Source: Thiohalocapsa sp964524185 (lineage in GTDB: Bacteria > Pseudomonadota > Gammaproteobacteria > Chromatiales > Chromatiaceae). Taken from it: DNA of 31,312 bases. The stretch is from assembly GCA_964524185.1 (NCBI GenBank), contig CAZGCI010000044.1, positions 1 through 31,312 of the forward strand, in the 5' to 3' direction. Below, one piece after another: positions 1 through 6,915 of this stretch. Below the pieces are notes generated by a model. That model saw only the letters and a list, made by a program, of their open reading frames with translations. It searched no databases and had not been told where the DNA came from. Within the stretch, counting starts at the first letter, position 1; each line of letters starts with the position of its first letter. Both the position numbers and the translations under genes were made by a program.

Positions 1-1
1 C

Positions 2-103
2 GGCCTGGATGCCGCCGGTATCGAGCAGGCGGTGCGACAGGAGATGGCGGCGCTGGACGTGGAGCCGGACCGACTCAAACGCCGCAGCATGCAGGCGGTT
101 TAG
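2..103 (+). CDS. C-terminal end of an unidentified protein (5' end outside window)
   Basis: Frame 2 is open from the window edge and ends at TAG 101-103, giving 33 residues with the look of a charged helical C-terminus (ends RRSMQAV). No family could be recognised from so short a piece. It lies just upstream of a decayed nuclease/ATPase gene, so it may itself be a fragment. Whether it is coding cannot be settled without the upstream sequence. Confidence 0.25.
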   Translation, partial: GLDAAGIEQAVRQEMAALDVEPDRLKRRSMQAV

Positions 104-129
104 CGCGCGGGCCAGTGCACGACGCGATC

Positions 130-403
130 GCGTGCGAGCGCCAAGGCCGCTGGTCGGCCTGCGGCTGATCGATGGGGGCAGCTCAGGCTTCCTGTCGCGC
201 CCGCGGCGCTTCGGTAAGTCGTCTTTCCTGGATAGCCTGGCGGCGCCCTGGCCCAGCTCAAGGCCAAGGACGACGCGCAGCGCTAGCGCGCCGAGGGGAG
301 GCCGATCTACGTCATTGACGTCGAATTGAGCCGCGAAGGGCGCAGCGTGGTGGGCTTCGAAGTGGAGACCCTGACTGGCGGAGGCGGTAGCTCCCGACGC
401 TAG
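130..403 (+). pseudogene. Remnant of AAA-ATPase-like / PD-(D/E)XK nuclease (DUF1703-type) gene
   Basis: Two pieces of one known architecture are visible. Frame 3 (about 160-240) encodes LIDGG followed by FLSRPRRFGKSSFLDSL, the Walker-A-like signature of the AAA-ATPase-like family (PF09820). Frame 2 (302-403) encodes IYVIDVELSREGRSVVGFE, which resembles the C-terminal end of the PD-(D/E)XK partner domain of the same proteins (PF08011 type), then stops at TAG 401-403. Intact members are about 500 residues, so several hundred codons between the pieces are missing and the two ends are in different frames. The gene is therefore non-functional. These families are often present in many copies and decay readily. 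The family assignment rests on motif recognition only. Confidence 0.6.
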
Positions 404-723
404 GATACATCGGACGGGGCGCGGCCCTGCCGCGCCCGCAGGGCCAGATCCAACAGATGTGAGAGGCCGGCCAACGCCAGCAGCAGCCCAAGCCAGCCCC
501 ACCAGGCCTGGGTCAGCGCAGCGCGCGTGACGAGCAGCAGGAGCACGCCAGAGACCAACGTCGGCCAACTGGCGCGCAAGCCCGGGCCGAATCCATAGCG
601 CCGCCGAAGCCACCAGAGCAGTGGGACCTCAGCGAGCATCAGCAGAATGATCAGGTCAACGATGAAGCCGGAGCGGAAGGCATCGGCGAGCAGGGGGCTG
701 AGCAGGAGGTTGGGTCCACCCAT
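400..723 (-). CDS. Small integral membrane protein, unknown function
   Basis: A 107-residue protein starting at ATG 723, with AGAGG about five bases upstream (729-733). The sequence shows three likely membrane helices: about residues 16-36 (FIVDLIILLMLAEVPLLWW), 53-70 (PTLVSGVLLLLVTRAAL) and 73-93 (WWGWLGLLLALAGLSHLLDL). Basic residues RRRYG follow helix 1 and RARQGR follows helix 3. I do not recognise the family. Its stop overlaps by a few bases the end of the decayed nuclease gene on the other strand, and a long intergenic repeat begins directly at its start. It points the same way as the crt genes further right and could belong to the photosynthesis island, but that is inference from position. 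Confidence 0.6.
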   Translation of the reverse strand: MGGPNLLLSPLLADAFRSGFIVDLIILLMLAEVPLLWWLRRRYGFGPGLRASWPTLVSGVLLLLVTRAALTQAWWGWLGLLLALAGLSHLLDLALRARQGRAPSDVS

Positions 724-950
724 TCAGGCCTCTCTAGCGAGGCGATGCCTCAGACCGACGAGGGACGAGGGCGCCGGCACGCCAGCGGGTCGTTCACGGG
801 CCAGGGCCAAGGGCCGAGGGCCAAAGGAGGGGACACACAGTCCTGCCATCGGCCGTGGCGCCTCAGCCCTTTCCGCCTGCCGGCGCCTGGCACACGACGC
901 CGCGTGGGAAAATTGACGCATGTGCAAACATCTGGCGCGATCTAGCAATC
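724..950 (-). repeat. Dispersed intergenic repeat, full-length copy 1
   Basis: Read on the - strand, this stretch matches 3254-3474 over about 215 bases. Both share a CGCGCCAGATGTTTGCA start, a purine-rich middle (AAAGGG.TGAGGCGC), a CTGTG.GT block, a run of GGCC-containing hexamers, then GCTGGCGTGCCGGCGCCCT and GTCGGTCTGAGGCATC. Identity looks like roughly 75-80 percent by eye. It fills the gap between the 107-residue membrane protein and the next gene. No open frame is conserved between copies, so it is not a gene. Confidence 0.8.
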
Positions 951-1081
951 TAGGGCGCGCATTGCGCCACCGGGGGCGCGCAGCGCCGCGGGCATGGACG
1001 GGCCCTGGCCCGAGTGCGCAGGACATCTGCTGGCATCCAGGCGTGCATCCCAACCTGCATAGGCCCTAGGTTGCGATGTGA

Positions 1082-1411
1082 CTAGGTGCGGCGCTCGTAG
1101 TCGTCGGCGAGAAAGCCTGTGGAGCTGCGAATGAAGCTCTTGAATCCCATCCATACGCTCAGCGTTGTGGAGTTCAGGATGTTGCCCATCATGCGCGCCA
1201 TCGTCCCCAGCGCAACAAGCACAAACACCGAATAGATCAGGAGTGTCGCCGGCCACTCAAAGTCGAGGAGCTCGATGCCGGTCAAAGTTGCAACGAAATA
1301 CAGTGTCAGAGATGCAAAGAGGGCAGCAAAGTATCCAATGATCACGGCGGGTATGACGGTTAACACCCTCGCAATCAGAACATCGTAATTCTTGACCTTG
1401 TGGTTGGCCAT
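1082..1411 (-). CDS. Hypothetical membrane protein, three possible membrane segments
   Basis: The 109-residue protein starts at ATG 1411; GAGGTG lies six bases upstream. A GTG at 1420 would be in frame but forms part of that ribosome-binding site, so the ATG is preferred. Likely membrane segments are residues 12-33 (LIARVLTVIPAVIIGYFAALFA), 35-48 and 56-76 (PATLLIYSVFVLVALGTMA). The tail is polar and charged (FLADDYERRT). Its A+T content is clearly higher than that of neighbouring genes, which hints at a different origin. I do not recognise the family. It follows crtC in the same direction after about 130 bases containing a stem-loop, so co-transcription is uncertain. Confidence 0.6.
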   Translation of the reverse strand: MANHKVKNYDVLIARVLTVIPAVIIGYFAALFASLTLYFVATLTGIELLDFEWPATLLIYSVFVLVALGTMARMMGNILNSTTLSVWMGFKSFIRSSTGFLADDYERRT

Positions 1412-1475
1412 CGTGTTCACCTCACTTTGGGGTATGTAGTTATTATCGAATTGGCGCGCCGGCCGTGACCGTGGC

Positions 1476-1501
1476 CACGAGTGGTGCCCACGAGTGGCAC
1501 C
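1476..1501 (-). terminator. Stem-loop downstream of crtC
   Basis: GGTGCC (1483-1488) pairs with GGCACC (1496-1501) around a 7-base loop, about 40 bases after the crtC stop. A direct repeat CACGAGTGG (1476-1484 and 1490-1498) overlaps it. There is no T-run close to it, so it is only a candidate terminator or mRNA-stabilising hairpin. Confidence 0.35.
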
Positions 1502-1542
1502 GGCAGCGGTTGCCAGGCGAGCTCGGATCGTGGCGGCTGACC

Positions 1543-2499
1543 TCAGCGGCGTCGCCGGGGCATCCGATACGGCAGCATATACTGCACGATTGGGGAGCGA
1601 AACCGGTTAAGCGACAGGCTTTCGTGCACCGCCGTGACCGGCCGGCCGAGCAGGTGCGTGGCGATGACTGAGCGCGAGTAGAATGGCGTGTCCTCCAGCG
1701 TCTTGGCCACCCGCGGCGGGCGGTCCGCGTCCGCTTGGCTGCTGCGCGGAACCTGCCAGATCGGCGTGCGCGGTAGGGGATGGTTCGGCGGCGGCTCGAA
1801 GGCCTCCGCACCCTGAGCGCTGAAGCGCAGGGCCATGGACTTCGGCCCGCCGTGACGTCGATCCATGTTGTAGAGGATGGCGCTTTCCTGCTCCCCCAAC
1901 TCGGCCCTGGACCAGTCCCAGTAGACGAACCCGTCTTCGATGGGCTCATCGCCCCAGTTGCGATCGAAGTAGGCGTGGCCGCTCCAGCGCAGCGCCGGCT
2001 GCTGTAGCGCCACCTCCACGCGGGCGCTCGGCGCCACCGGACTCCAGCGGTGGCGGCCGGCCTCGTCCAGCGTGAACACCTGTTCGTTGAGGAAGTGCGG
2101 GGTGACAGCCACACGGCCGCGGACCCGCTGCGGGATGGGGGTACCACGCTCGTCGATGGCGACGGTCAGCCCAGCGTCCGCGTCCCAGTCGAGCCGGCTC
2201 GGGCCAATGCTTAGGCCCGATGGGCGTTGTGCCAAGGCGCTGGCCGGGCGCTCTGTCATGGTCCAGCGGCGCTCCTTGCCGTAGAGGCAGACGTTCAGGG
2301 AGACATAGTCCCGCGGGTCGTCTCGACCCCGGCGCCGGCCCTTGAAGTAGTACGGCGAGAAGACGCTGCCGATGAAGGCGATGAGGGTCAGCCCGTGATG
2401 CCCGTCATCGCTCAGGGCGTCGACGTACCACCAGGCGTAGCCGCCCGCTGGCACCTCGAGTCCGAAGTCGGCGGCGGCCAGTACGGTGCTCTGCGTCAC
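1543..2499 (-). CDS. crtC: Acyclic carotenoid 1,2-hydratase (hydroxyneurosporene synthase)
   Basis: CrtC adds water across the terminal C1-C2 double bond of neurosporene, lycopene and related acyclic carotenoids; it acts at the membrane and needs no cofactor. The 318-residue product carries family hallmarks: GGYAWWYVDALSDDG near residue 15-30, LIAFIGSVFSPYY, a central WSGHAYFDRNWGDEP (about residue 180-195) and FVYWDWSRAEL after it. It ends PYRMPRRRR. The start is taken as GTG 2499, which overlaps the TGA of the zinc-ribbon gene as GTGA. The frame stays open to 2916, but upstream it would read through that gene and looks non-coding. No Shine-Dalgarno sequence precedes the GTG, so translation is probably coupled. 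Product certain, start less so. Confidence 0.9.
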   Translation of the reverse strand: MTQSTVLAAADFGLEVPAGGYAWWYVDALSDDGHHGLTLIAFIGSVFSPYYFKGRRRGRDDPRDYVSLNVCLYGKERRWTMTERPASALAQRPSGLSIGPSRLDWDADAGLTVAIDERGTPIPQRVRGRVAVTPHFLNEQVFTLDEAGRHRWSPVAPSARVEVALQQPALRWSGHAYFDRNWGDEPIEDGFVYWDWSRAELGEQESAILYNMDRRHGGPKSMALRFSAQGAEAFEPPPNHPLPRTPIWQVPRSSQADADRPPRVAKTLEDTPFYSRSVIATHLLGRPVTAVHESLSLNRFRSPIVQYMLPYRMPRRRR

Positions 2500-2930
2500 G
2501 AGCGCCGCCGCCGGCGATGGCGCACTAGCAAGGTTAGCTCTGTCACCGAGAACCACAAGATGCCAGCGAAGACCATCGTGTAGGGGACGTAGCGGAACGG
2601 GGTCTCCCCGTCTTGGCTGGGGAAGGCGCTGAGGGTCATCCCCACCACCAAGCCGCCCCAAAACAGGACTGCGGCGATGGGGATCGGCCGCCCGCGAATG
2701 GTGAACGGCTCGGCGCTGCGCTCCGTTGGCAGCGGCGCGGGCTCCGCCGGGGCGCTCGACGCGGTCGCCGCAACCGCAGGTGACGGGCTGCTGCCTGCGC
2801 TCGGGCCGGCGCTCGCGTGTGTCTCCGGGACGGCGGCGACCATGGCCGACACGGGGTAACCGCACTTTGGGCAGGCGGGGGCGGCGTCGGAGACGCGGGC
2901 GCCGCACTCTGGGCAATCGATCAGGGCCAT
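2496..2930 (-). CDS. Zinc-ribbon membrane protein coupled to crtC
   Basis: A 144-residue protein starting at ATG 2930 with GGAG eight bases upstream. The first 27 residues form a zinc ribbon with two CxxC knuckles (CPECG and CPKCG). A long Ala/Pro/Ser-rich linker follows (about 30-80), then two hydrophobic helices at about 90-108 (PIAAVLFWGGLVVGMTLSAF) and 118-137, and a basic end RHRRRRRS. Zinc ribbon plus membrane anchor is a common layout for small proteins of unknown function. Its TGA overlaps the crtC GTG start, so both come from one message. A frame upstream of 2930 stays open to 2993 but has no better start. The link to carotenoid hydration is inference from coupling only. Confidence 0.75.
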   Translation of the reverse strand: MALIDCPECGARVSDAAPACPKCGYPVSAMVAAVPETHASAGPSAGSSPSPAVAATASSAPAEPAPLPTERSAEPFTIRGRPIPIAAVLFWGGLVVGMTLSAFPSQDGETPFRYVPYTMVFAGILWFSVTELTLLVRHRRRRRS

Positions 2931-3253
2931 TGGGGTGACTCCAGTTGCTGCGGTGATGCTGACGCGGTCGTCGCCCAGCACATCACGCGACACATCACTG
3001 GCGCGGCAAACCGGGCAGACGGTTTATATAGGCCCGTCCCCGTCGGGCGGCCGGCCGCCCCATTGAGGTTGGGCGGCTCGCCCGGCATCGGGCCATCAGG
3101 TGCCCGGCCACGGCCGAGCATCGATAACCCCTAAGTCAACCAGGAAGCGCCCGCACAGGCATTGGCGCAGGTCATGGCGCTTGCAATCCTCGCCGACCAA
3201 ACCCGAAAAGCTGGGGCAGGGGAACCCCCGCACCAGCCCCCAACGCCAGCAAC

Positions 3254-3474
3254 TAGATTTGTTGACCGCGCCAGATGTTTGCAGATGCGCCAAGTTTTTC
3301 GCGACGCGTCGCGTGCTAGGCCCCGACGGGGAAAGGGCCGAGGCGCAACGCTCATGCCAGGGCTGTGCGTGTGCGCCTCGGCCCTAGGCCCTCGGCCCTG
3401 GCCCGTGACCAAACCGCTGGCGTGCCGGCGCCCTGGTCGCCCGTCGGTCTGAGGCATCCGCCTCGCCAGCCCCT
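3254..3474 (+). repeat. Dispersed intergenic repeat, full-length copy 2
   Basis: Same element as 724-950 in the opposite orientation, running from TAGATTTGTTGACCGCGCC to GGTCTGAGGCATCCGCCTC and ending about five bases before the crtD stop codon. The core at about 3376-3412 is a run of short GGCCCT-type units that could fold on itself. The gap between the zinc-ribbon start and the crtD stop (2931-3479) holds this copy plus an A+T-rich TATATAAACC patch on the - strand near 3022-3031, a possible promoter region for the crtC unit without a convincing -35 box. Confidence 0.8.
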
Positions 3475-3479
3475 AGGCG

Positions 3480-5012
3480 CTAGCTCCCAGCCGCTCTCCG
3501 TGCCCGAACCATGTCTTGCAATACTGCCTCCGCCGCTTGGCTGCCGGACAGCGCCGCCATCGGCACCCCCGCCCCAGGGTGCGTGCTGCCACCCGCGAGG
3601 TAAAGGCCCGGCACCTTAGTGCGGGCGCCGGGGCGCTGAAATGAGGCTCGCCAGCCGTGCGACGCGCGCCCGTAGAGCGCGCCGCCGGTGGCCGGAAACA
3701 GCTGCTCGAACTCGGTGGGCGTCGTGGCATGGCAGGCGTCGTCCGGGTGCTCCAGCGCCAGGCCGCAGCGCTGCAGCAGGGCGTAGGTGTCGTCACGGCA
3801 GCGGGCGATGTCCGCGGGTGTGAAGGCATAGCGATCGCCGATGGCTGGGGCGTTCACCAGCAGCAGCAGACGCTCCGGTTGTCCGCTGAGCGCTGCTGTA
3901 TCGGCAGCGGTGGCACCGCGATCCTGCGCGCAAACATACACCGTTGGCGACTGCGGGAGGCGCTGGCGGCCAAAAATGTCCCTGAACTCGGCCGGATAAT
4001 CGTCGCAGAAAAATACCGAGTGGCGCACCAGCGGCAGGCCCGCGGTGGTGGCAACCAGGTTCCAGGTGAGTGCCGATAAGGAACGATCCGTCGGCGCCGT
4101 CGGCGCTGCCGCCCGCACTGCATCGCCACCGAGCAGGCCAGCGCCGAGGGCGCTCACATCCCCGTTGAACACGACCGCATCGGCTTCCAAGCGCGCACCG
4201 TCCGGCCCGGCGAGCCGCACCCCGGAGACGCGGCCGTTGCGGACCTCGATCTCGGCCGCCTCGGTCGCGTAGCAGATCTCTGCGCCGTGGCGGGCGGCGA
4301 GTCGGGCGAGGGTGACCGCGAGTTGGTGCATGCCGCCCTCCACGAGCCAGACGCCGTCCTGCTCCACGTGGGCGATGAGCATCAGGGTGGCGGGCGATAG
4401 GAACGGCGAGGAGCCAGCGTAGGTGGCATAACGGCCGAACAATTGCTGTAGCCGCTGATCCCGAAAGTGCTTGCCCAGCGCCTTCCAGAGCGTGCCGTAG
4501 GGCTTGATGTGGAGCATGCCGCCGAGACCCTCGCGCCCCACCCGTTGCGTGAGGCCGAGCGGGTTGGTCTTGCTCGAGCTAATGAAGGGGCCTTTGAGGG
4601 TGTTGTAGATCCGGCGCGCCTCGTCGCTGAAGGCAAGGAAGCCGTGTGCATCGCGGGCGCCGCTGAAGTCGCCAATGGCGTCCGCGCTTTGCGCCAGATC
4701 CGCAAATAGGTCCAGGTGTCCGCTGTCGTCCCAGGCGTGGCGTGCAATCAGCTCCGCGCGGGCCAGGCTCAGCTCCGCGTCGAGGGAGGTGCCGGCAAGC
4801 GCGAAGAGGGCCTCGAAGACCCAGCGCATCGTAAACACCGTGGGTCCGGCGTCGATGCGCGCGTCGCCGACTGGCACTTCGCGCATCTTGCCGCCGGGCG
4901 CGGCGGCGCGCTCTAGGACCGTTACGGCGGCGCCCTGCGCAGCGAGGGCGACGGCCGCTGCCAAGCCGCCCACGCCGGCACCGATGACGATCACGCGTCT
5001 TTGCTCTGGCAT
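3480..5012 (-). CDS. crtD: Methoxyneurosporene / 1-hydroxycarotenoid 3,4-desaturase
   Basis: CrtD is a FAD-dependent, membrane-associated desaturase that introduces the C3-C4 double bond after CrtC has hydrated the carotenoid. The 510-residue protein has the dinucleotide-binding motif GAGVGGLAAAVALAAQG near residues 11-27, the acidic end VLERA of the second strand, then GGKM. It also has the conserved C-terminal FAD segment LYLAGGSTHPGAGVPMA. FNGDVSAL in the middle is typical of CrtD rather than CrtI. ATG 5012 is chosen because the Rossmann fold begins six residues later; the frame runs open to 5111 but the added residues look unrelated. The ribosome-binding site is weak (GAGAACGAG). It lies in its own unit between a repeat and the antenna operon. 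Confidence 0.9.
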   Translation of the reverse strand: MPEQRRVIVIGAGVGGLAAAVALAAQGAAVTVLERAAAPGGKMREVPVGDARIDAGPTVFTMRWVFEALFALAGTSLDAELSLARAELIARHAWDDSGHLDLFADLAQSADAIGDFSGARDAHGFLAFSDEARRIYNTLKGPFISSSKTNPLGLTQRVGREGLGGMLHIKPYGTLWKALGKHFRDQRLQQLFGRYATYAGSSPFLSPATLMLIAHVEQDGVWLVEGGMHQLAVTLARLAARHGAEICYATEAAEIEVRNGRVSGVRLAGPDGARLEADAVVFNGDVSALGAGLLGGDAVRAAAPTAPTDRSLSALTWNLVATTAGLPLVRHSVFFCDDYPAEFRDIFGRQRLPQSPTVYVCAQDRGATAADTAALSGQPERLLLLVNAPAIGDRYAFTPADIARCRDDTYALLQRCGLALEHPDDACHATTPTEFEQLFPATGGALYGRASHGWRASFQRPGARTKVPGLYLAGGSTHPGAGVPMAALSGSQAAEAVLQDMVRARRAAGS

Positions 5013-5352
5013 TTGCTCGTTCTCTGCTCGACCACACGCAACAGCGCCGGTCTCGGCTCGGCCGCTCCGGCTGGTCGTCACTACTCTAGCGACTGCCCTC
5101 GCCGGCTGCACTGCGCTGGGGCAGGGTCAGCGTGCCCCGGGCCCTGTGGCATTTGGTGGTGTGGTTTTGCGCGGTAGGCCGCCGCCGCATGCTGTTGCAT
5201 GGGCGGAGCGCCCACACTGGCTGGGGCGCCCAGGCGGGAGGGCGGCGAGGTCGCACCTGAAACGGCACCAGCCGGGGCCAGCAGTGCGCGCGGGCGGCGG
5301 CTGGGATCGGGTGAGTTCCGGGCAAGCCGAGAACTGGCAGCACACAAAAGTG

Positions 5353-5417
5353 CGCCGGCCTGACCCCCGCCGCGCGGGCGGTCGGCGACCGCAGCGCGTA
5401 AGGGGATCAGGCCGGCG
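5353..5417 (-). terminator. Large inverted repeat downstream of antenna operon 1
   Basis: CGCCGGCCTGACCCCC (5353-5368) pairs with GGGGATCAGGCCGGCG (5402-5417) at 15 of 16 positions. The 33-base loop itself contains a six-base stem (GCGGTC/GACCGC). There is no T-run. It is probably a transcription barrier or mRNA 3'-end stabiliser that would shield crtD from strong antenna transcription, but it could also be a mobile palindromic element. Confidence 0.5.
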
Positions 5418-5495
5418 TTGTCTCGGCGAGCCTTGCGTCTCGGCCGATGGTGAGGACGCCTTTGTCAATTGACCTAGGGTCAGTCGTCGGGTCCT

Positions 5496-5525
5496 CAGGC
5501 CGGTTGCTGGTGCAAGACCGGCCTC
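5496..5525 (-). terminator. Stem-loop just after the last antenna alpha gene
   Basis: AGGCCGGT and ACCGGCCT pair around a 12-base loop about 16 bases after the stop at 5541. Hairpins in this position are usual after puc and puf genes, where they stabilise the message or terminate it. No T-run follows on the - strand. Confidence 0.5.
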
Positions 5526-5540
5526 AGTGCTGTGCTGGTA

Positions 5541-5711
5541 TCAGCCGCCCCAGCTATAGGAGGGCAACGAGAAGACCATTGCATGCACGCCGAGGGCGAT
5601 GATTAGCACCGCGAACAGAATCGGCATCAGCCAGGTGGCGGGGTTCAGGATCAGCCACACTTTCCAATCGTCTTGGGGATTCTTCGGGCGCGGGATTTCC
5701 GGTTCGGCCAT
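5541..5711 (-). CDS. pucA: Light-harvesting antenna alpha subunit, operon 1 (Trp type)
   Basis: A 56-residue single-helix pigment-binding polypeptide. It has a polar N-terminus MAEPEIPRPKNPQDDW, NPATW at residues 23-27, a hydrophobic helix of about 28-47, and His43, which ligates the bacteriochlorophyll dimer. Tyr52 and Trp54 (His+9 and His+11) follow, and the protein ends WGG with no tail. Aromatic residues here donate hydrogen bonds to the bacteriochlorophyll acetyl groups in known antenna complexes and so tune absorption. It starts at ATG 5711 with GAGAG seven bases upstream. It is the last gene of a beta-alpha-beta-alpha unit, and its closest relative here is the alpha at 8963. Confidence 0.9.
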   Translation of the reverse strand: MAEPEIPRPKNPQDDWKVWLILNPATWLMPILFAVLIIALGVHAMVFSLPSYSWGG

Positions 5712-5743
5712 GGTATTGCTCTCTGTCGTGTTGTTCAGGAACG

Positions 5744-5758
5744 GTCTCGGAGCGAGAC
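5744..5758 (-). other. Intercistronic hairpin between antenna beta and alpha
   Basis: GTCTCG/CGAGAC with a three-base loop lies in the 70-base gap between the beta stop (5782) and the alpha start (5711). It may mark RNA processing that sets the ratio of messages. Sequence-only call. Confidence 0.35.
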
Positions 5759-5781
5759 TGGATCAGATGATCGGAACTCGA

Positions 5782-5922
5782 TCAGAACCAGGGCTTCCAA
5801 GCCAGGACCAGGAAGTGCGCAGCGGCGGCGAGGCCGGCGAACGTGGTGTAGACGATTTTAAACTGCTCGTGGAACTCTTTTGCTTGCTCAACGGTGAGCC
5901 CGGAGAGGGATGTGTCGGCCAT
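5782..5922 (-). CDS. pucB: Light-harvesting antenna beta subunit, operon 1, second copy
   Basis: A 46-residue beta polypeptide. It shows the standard pattern AKEFHEQF with His18, then a membrane helix ending AAAAHFLVLAWKPWF with His36 exactly 18 residues later. His36 ligates the dimer bacteriochlorophyll; Trp42 and Trp45 flank it. GAGG lies nine bases before ATG 5922. It pairs with the alpha gene that follows (5541-5711). The last 20 residues are nearly the same in all four beta genes of the window. Confidence 0.9.
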   Translation of the reverse strand: MADTSLSGLTVEQAKEFHEQFKIVYTTFAGLAAAAHFLVLAWKPWF

Positions 5923-6024
5923 TCTGATTTACCTCAGGAACGGTTTATGCCAGTGCCACCAATGAAGGGGCGGCGGTTCTGCCGCGCCGCAGCGAGCGAC
6001 GGCGGCGAGAAACTCGTCTGCTGA

Positions 6025-6249
6025 TTACTCGGCGGGAGCGGCCGGGGCAGGCGCGGCAGCAACAGGGGCTGCATCGGAGCCGCGAGCGGACCACTTATAA
6101 TCGTCGAGCGAGAAGACCATGGTGTGCACGCCCAGCGCGATGACCAGCACCGCGGCGAGGATCGGCACCAACCAGACGGCTGGGTTCAGCACGAGCCAGA
6201 TCCGGTAGTCCTGCTCTTTCGGCTTGTAGTTGAAGACGTCTTGGAACAT
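6025..6249 (-). CDS. pucA: Light-harvesting antenna alpha subunit with Ala/Pro tail, operon 1
   Basis: A 74-residue alpha polypeptide starting MFQDVFNYKPKEQDYRIW. It has NPAVW at 22-26, a hydrophobic helix, His42 as the bacteriochlorophyll ligand, and Tyr51/Trp53 at His+9/+11. After Trp53 comes a roughly 20-residue Ala/Pro-rich extension (from AAPVAAAPAPAAPAE). Usual alpha chains are about 50-60 residues, so the tail is extra. GAGG lies eight bases before ATG 6249. Its closest relative in the window is the alpha at 9404, which has a longer tail. Confidence 0.92.
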   Translation of the reverse strand: MFQDVFNYKPKEQDYRIWLVLNPAVWLVPILAAVLVIALGVHTMVFSLDDYKWSARGSDAAPVAAAPAPAAPAE

Positions 6250-6272
6250 TAGATAAACCTCGTGTTAGATCG

Positions 6273-6416
6273 TTAGAACCAGGGCTTCCAAGCCAGCACC
6301 AGGAAGTGCGCGGCGGCGGCGAGGCCGGCGAACGTGGTGTAGGTGATCTTGAATTGCTCGTGGAACTCTTTCGCTTGATCGGGCGTGAGGCCCGACAGGC
6401 TTCTCGGTTCTGCCAT
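6273..6416 (-). CDS. pucB: Light-harvesting antenna beta subunit, operon 1, first gene
   Basis: A 47-residue beta chain, MAEPRSLSGL then AKEFHEQF (His19) and AAAAHFLVLAWKPWF (His37), with the canonical 18-residue spacing between the two His. GGAGG lies eight bases upstream of ATG 6416. This is the first gene of the operon, about 150 bases downstream of the promoter at 6572-6599. It pairs with the alpha at 6025-6249. Confidence 0.92.
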   Translation of the reverse strand: MAEPRSLSGLTPDQAKEFHEQFKITYTTFAGLAAAAHFLVLAWKPWF

Positions 6417-6567
6417 TGCATTACCCTCCGTCTGGGTTGACCGGCGAGTCGCTGCTGAACTGTCTCATCAGCGCCTGCCGAGATGGTCGGGGCCATTGAC
6501 GACCCGTTGCTTCCATGGAGCGGTGAGTCTGTGCCGCGGTTGGCGACCGTGTCCCCCGTTCCATGGC

Positions 6568-6611
6568 TGTCAGTGTAGCTTGACAGATTCTGTTGTCAAG
6601 CTAGGTTCACA
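6568..6611 (-). promoter_or_regulatory. Antenna operon 1 promoter with two PpsR/CrtJ-type operators
   Basis: On the - strand, TTGACA (6599-6594) and TACACT (6577-6572) are separated by 16 bases. Two perfect TGT-N12-ACA sites overlap them: TGTCAAGCTAGGTTCACA at 6594-6611 covers the -35, and TGTCAGTGTAGCTTGACA at 6568-6585 covers the -10. Their starts are 26 bp apart. This arrangement fits aerobic repression by PpsR/CrtJ as known in purple bacteria. On the + strand TTGACA (6580-6585) and a weak TAGGTT (6602-6607), also 16 bases apart, could give a divergent start for pucC. Confidence 0.75.
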
Positions 6612-6650
6612 GTTTTTTGACAAGGTTTTGTGCGGCGGGGCCTCCGCCCG

Positions 6651-6770
6651 CCAGATTGCTTGACCGCGACAGGTGTTTGCAGAGGCGTCAAGTTGGTCAC
6701 GCCGCGCCTGTGCTCGGCGCCGGCAAGGGGAGGGGCCGAGGGCGGAGGCGCAATCGCTGACGCCACGGGC
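6651..6770 (+). repeat. Dispersed intergenic repeat, 5' half
   Basis: It begins CAGATTGCTTGACCGCGAC and continues GTGTTTGCAG..GCGTCAAGTT, then AGGGGCCGAGG and GGCGCAATCGCTGACGCC, matching the first half of the 3254-3474 copy. The second half is absent; the stretch on to pucC (6771-6915) is G+C-rich without a clear feature. It lies in the leader between the antenna promoter and pucC. Confidence 0.6.
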
Positions 6771-6915
6771 GCTGCAGCGGCGGAGCTCGCGGCGAGGGGT
6801 GCGCGCGTGCCCCGCGGCGCTGCCCCCGCCGTGAGTCCAGCCCCGGTGACGCGTTACAATCCCGCGTTGACCCGAGATCTGATAGATCCCCACCCAGCGC
6901 GGAGCAGTGATCACC

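Larger units (their letters stand above)
5013..5540. other. Intergenic region between antenna operon 1 and crtD
   Basis: No convincing gene. On the - strand it receives transcription from the antenna operon and leads into crtD. It holds two strong stem-loops (5353-5417 and 5496-5525) and a perfect 10-base palindrome GTCAATTGAC at 5464-5473. No TGT-N12-ACA site was found upstream of crtD, and no clear promoter was seen. The open frames here are arginine/proline-rich noise typical of high G+C DNA. Confidence 0.6.

Noticed and set aside
724..950. CRISPR array as explanation for the GGCC-rich repeats
   Set aside because: No regular repeat-spacer spacing and no cas genes; the similar units are either contiguous or kilobases apart.
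2500..2916. N-terminal extension of the crtC frame
   Set aside because: It reads the zinc-ribbon gene in another frame and gives Arg/Pro-rich sequence; CrtC similarity begins only near GGYAWWYVD.
3000..3060. TATATAAA-containing promoter for the crtC unit
   Set aside because: A plausible -10 exists on the - strand, but no -35 at the right distance and no PpsR-type site, so it was not listed as a promoter.
4675..5472. 265-residue + strand frame over the crtD 5' end
   Set aside because: Composition noise opposite crtD, with no ribosome-binding site or family.
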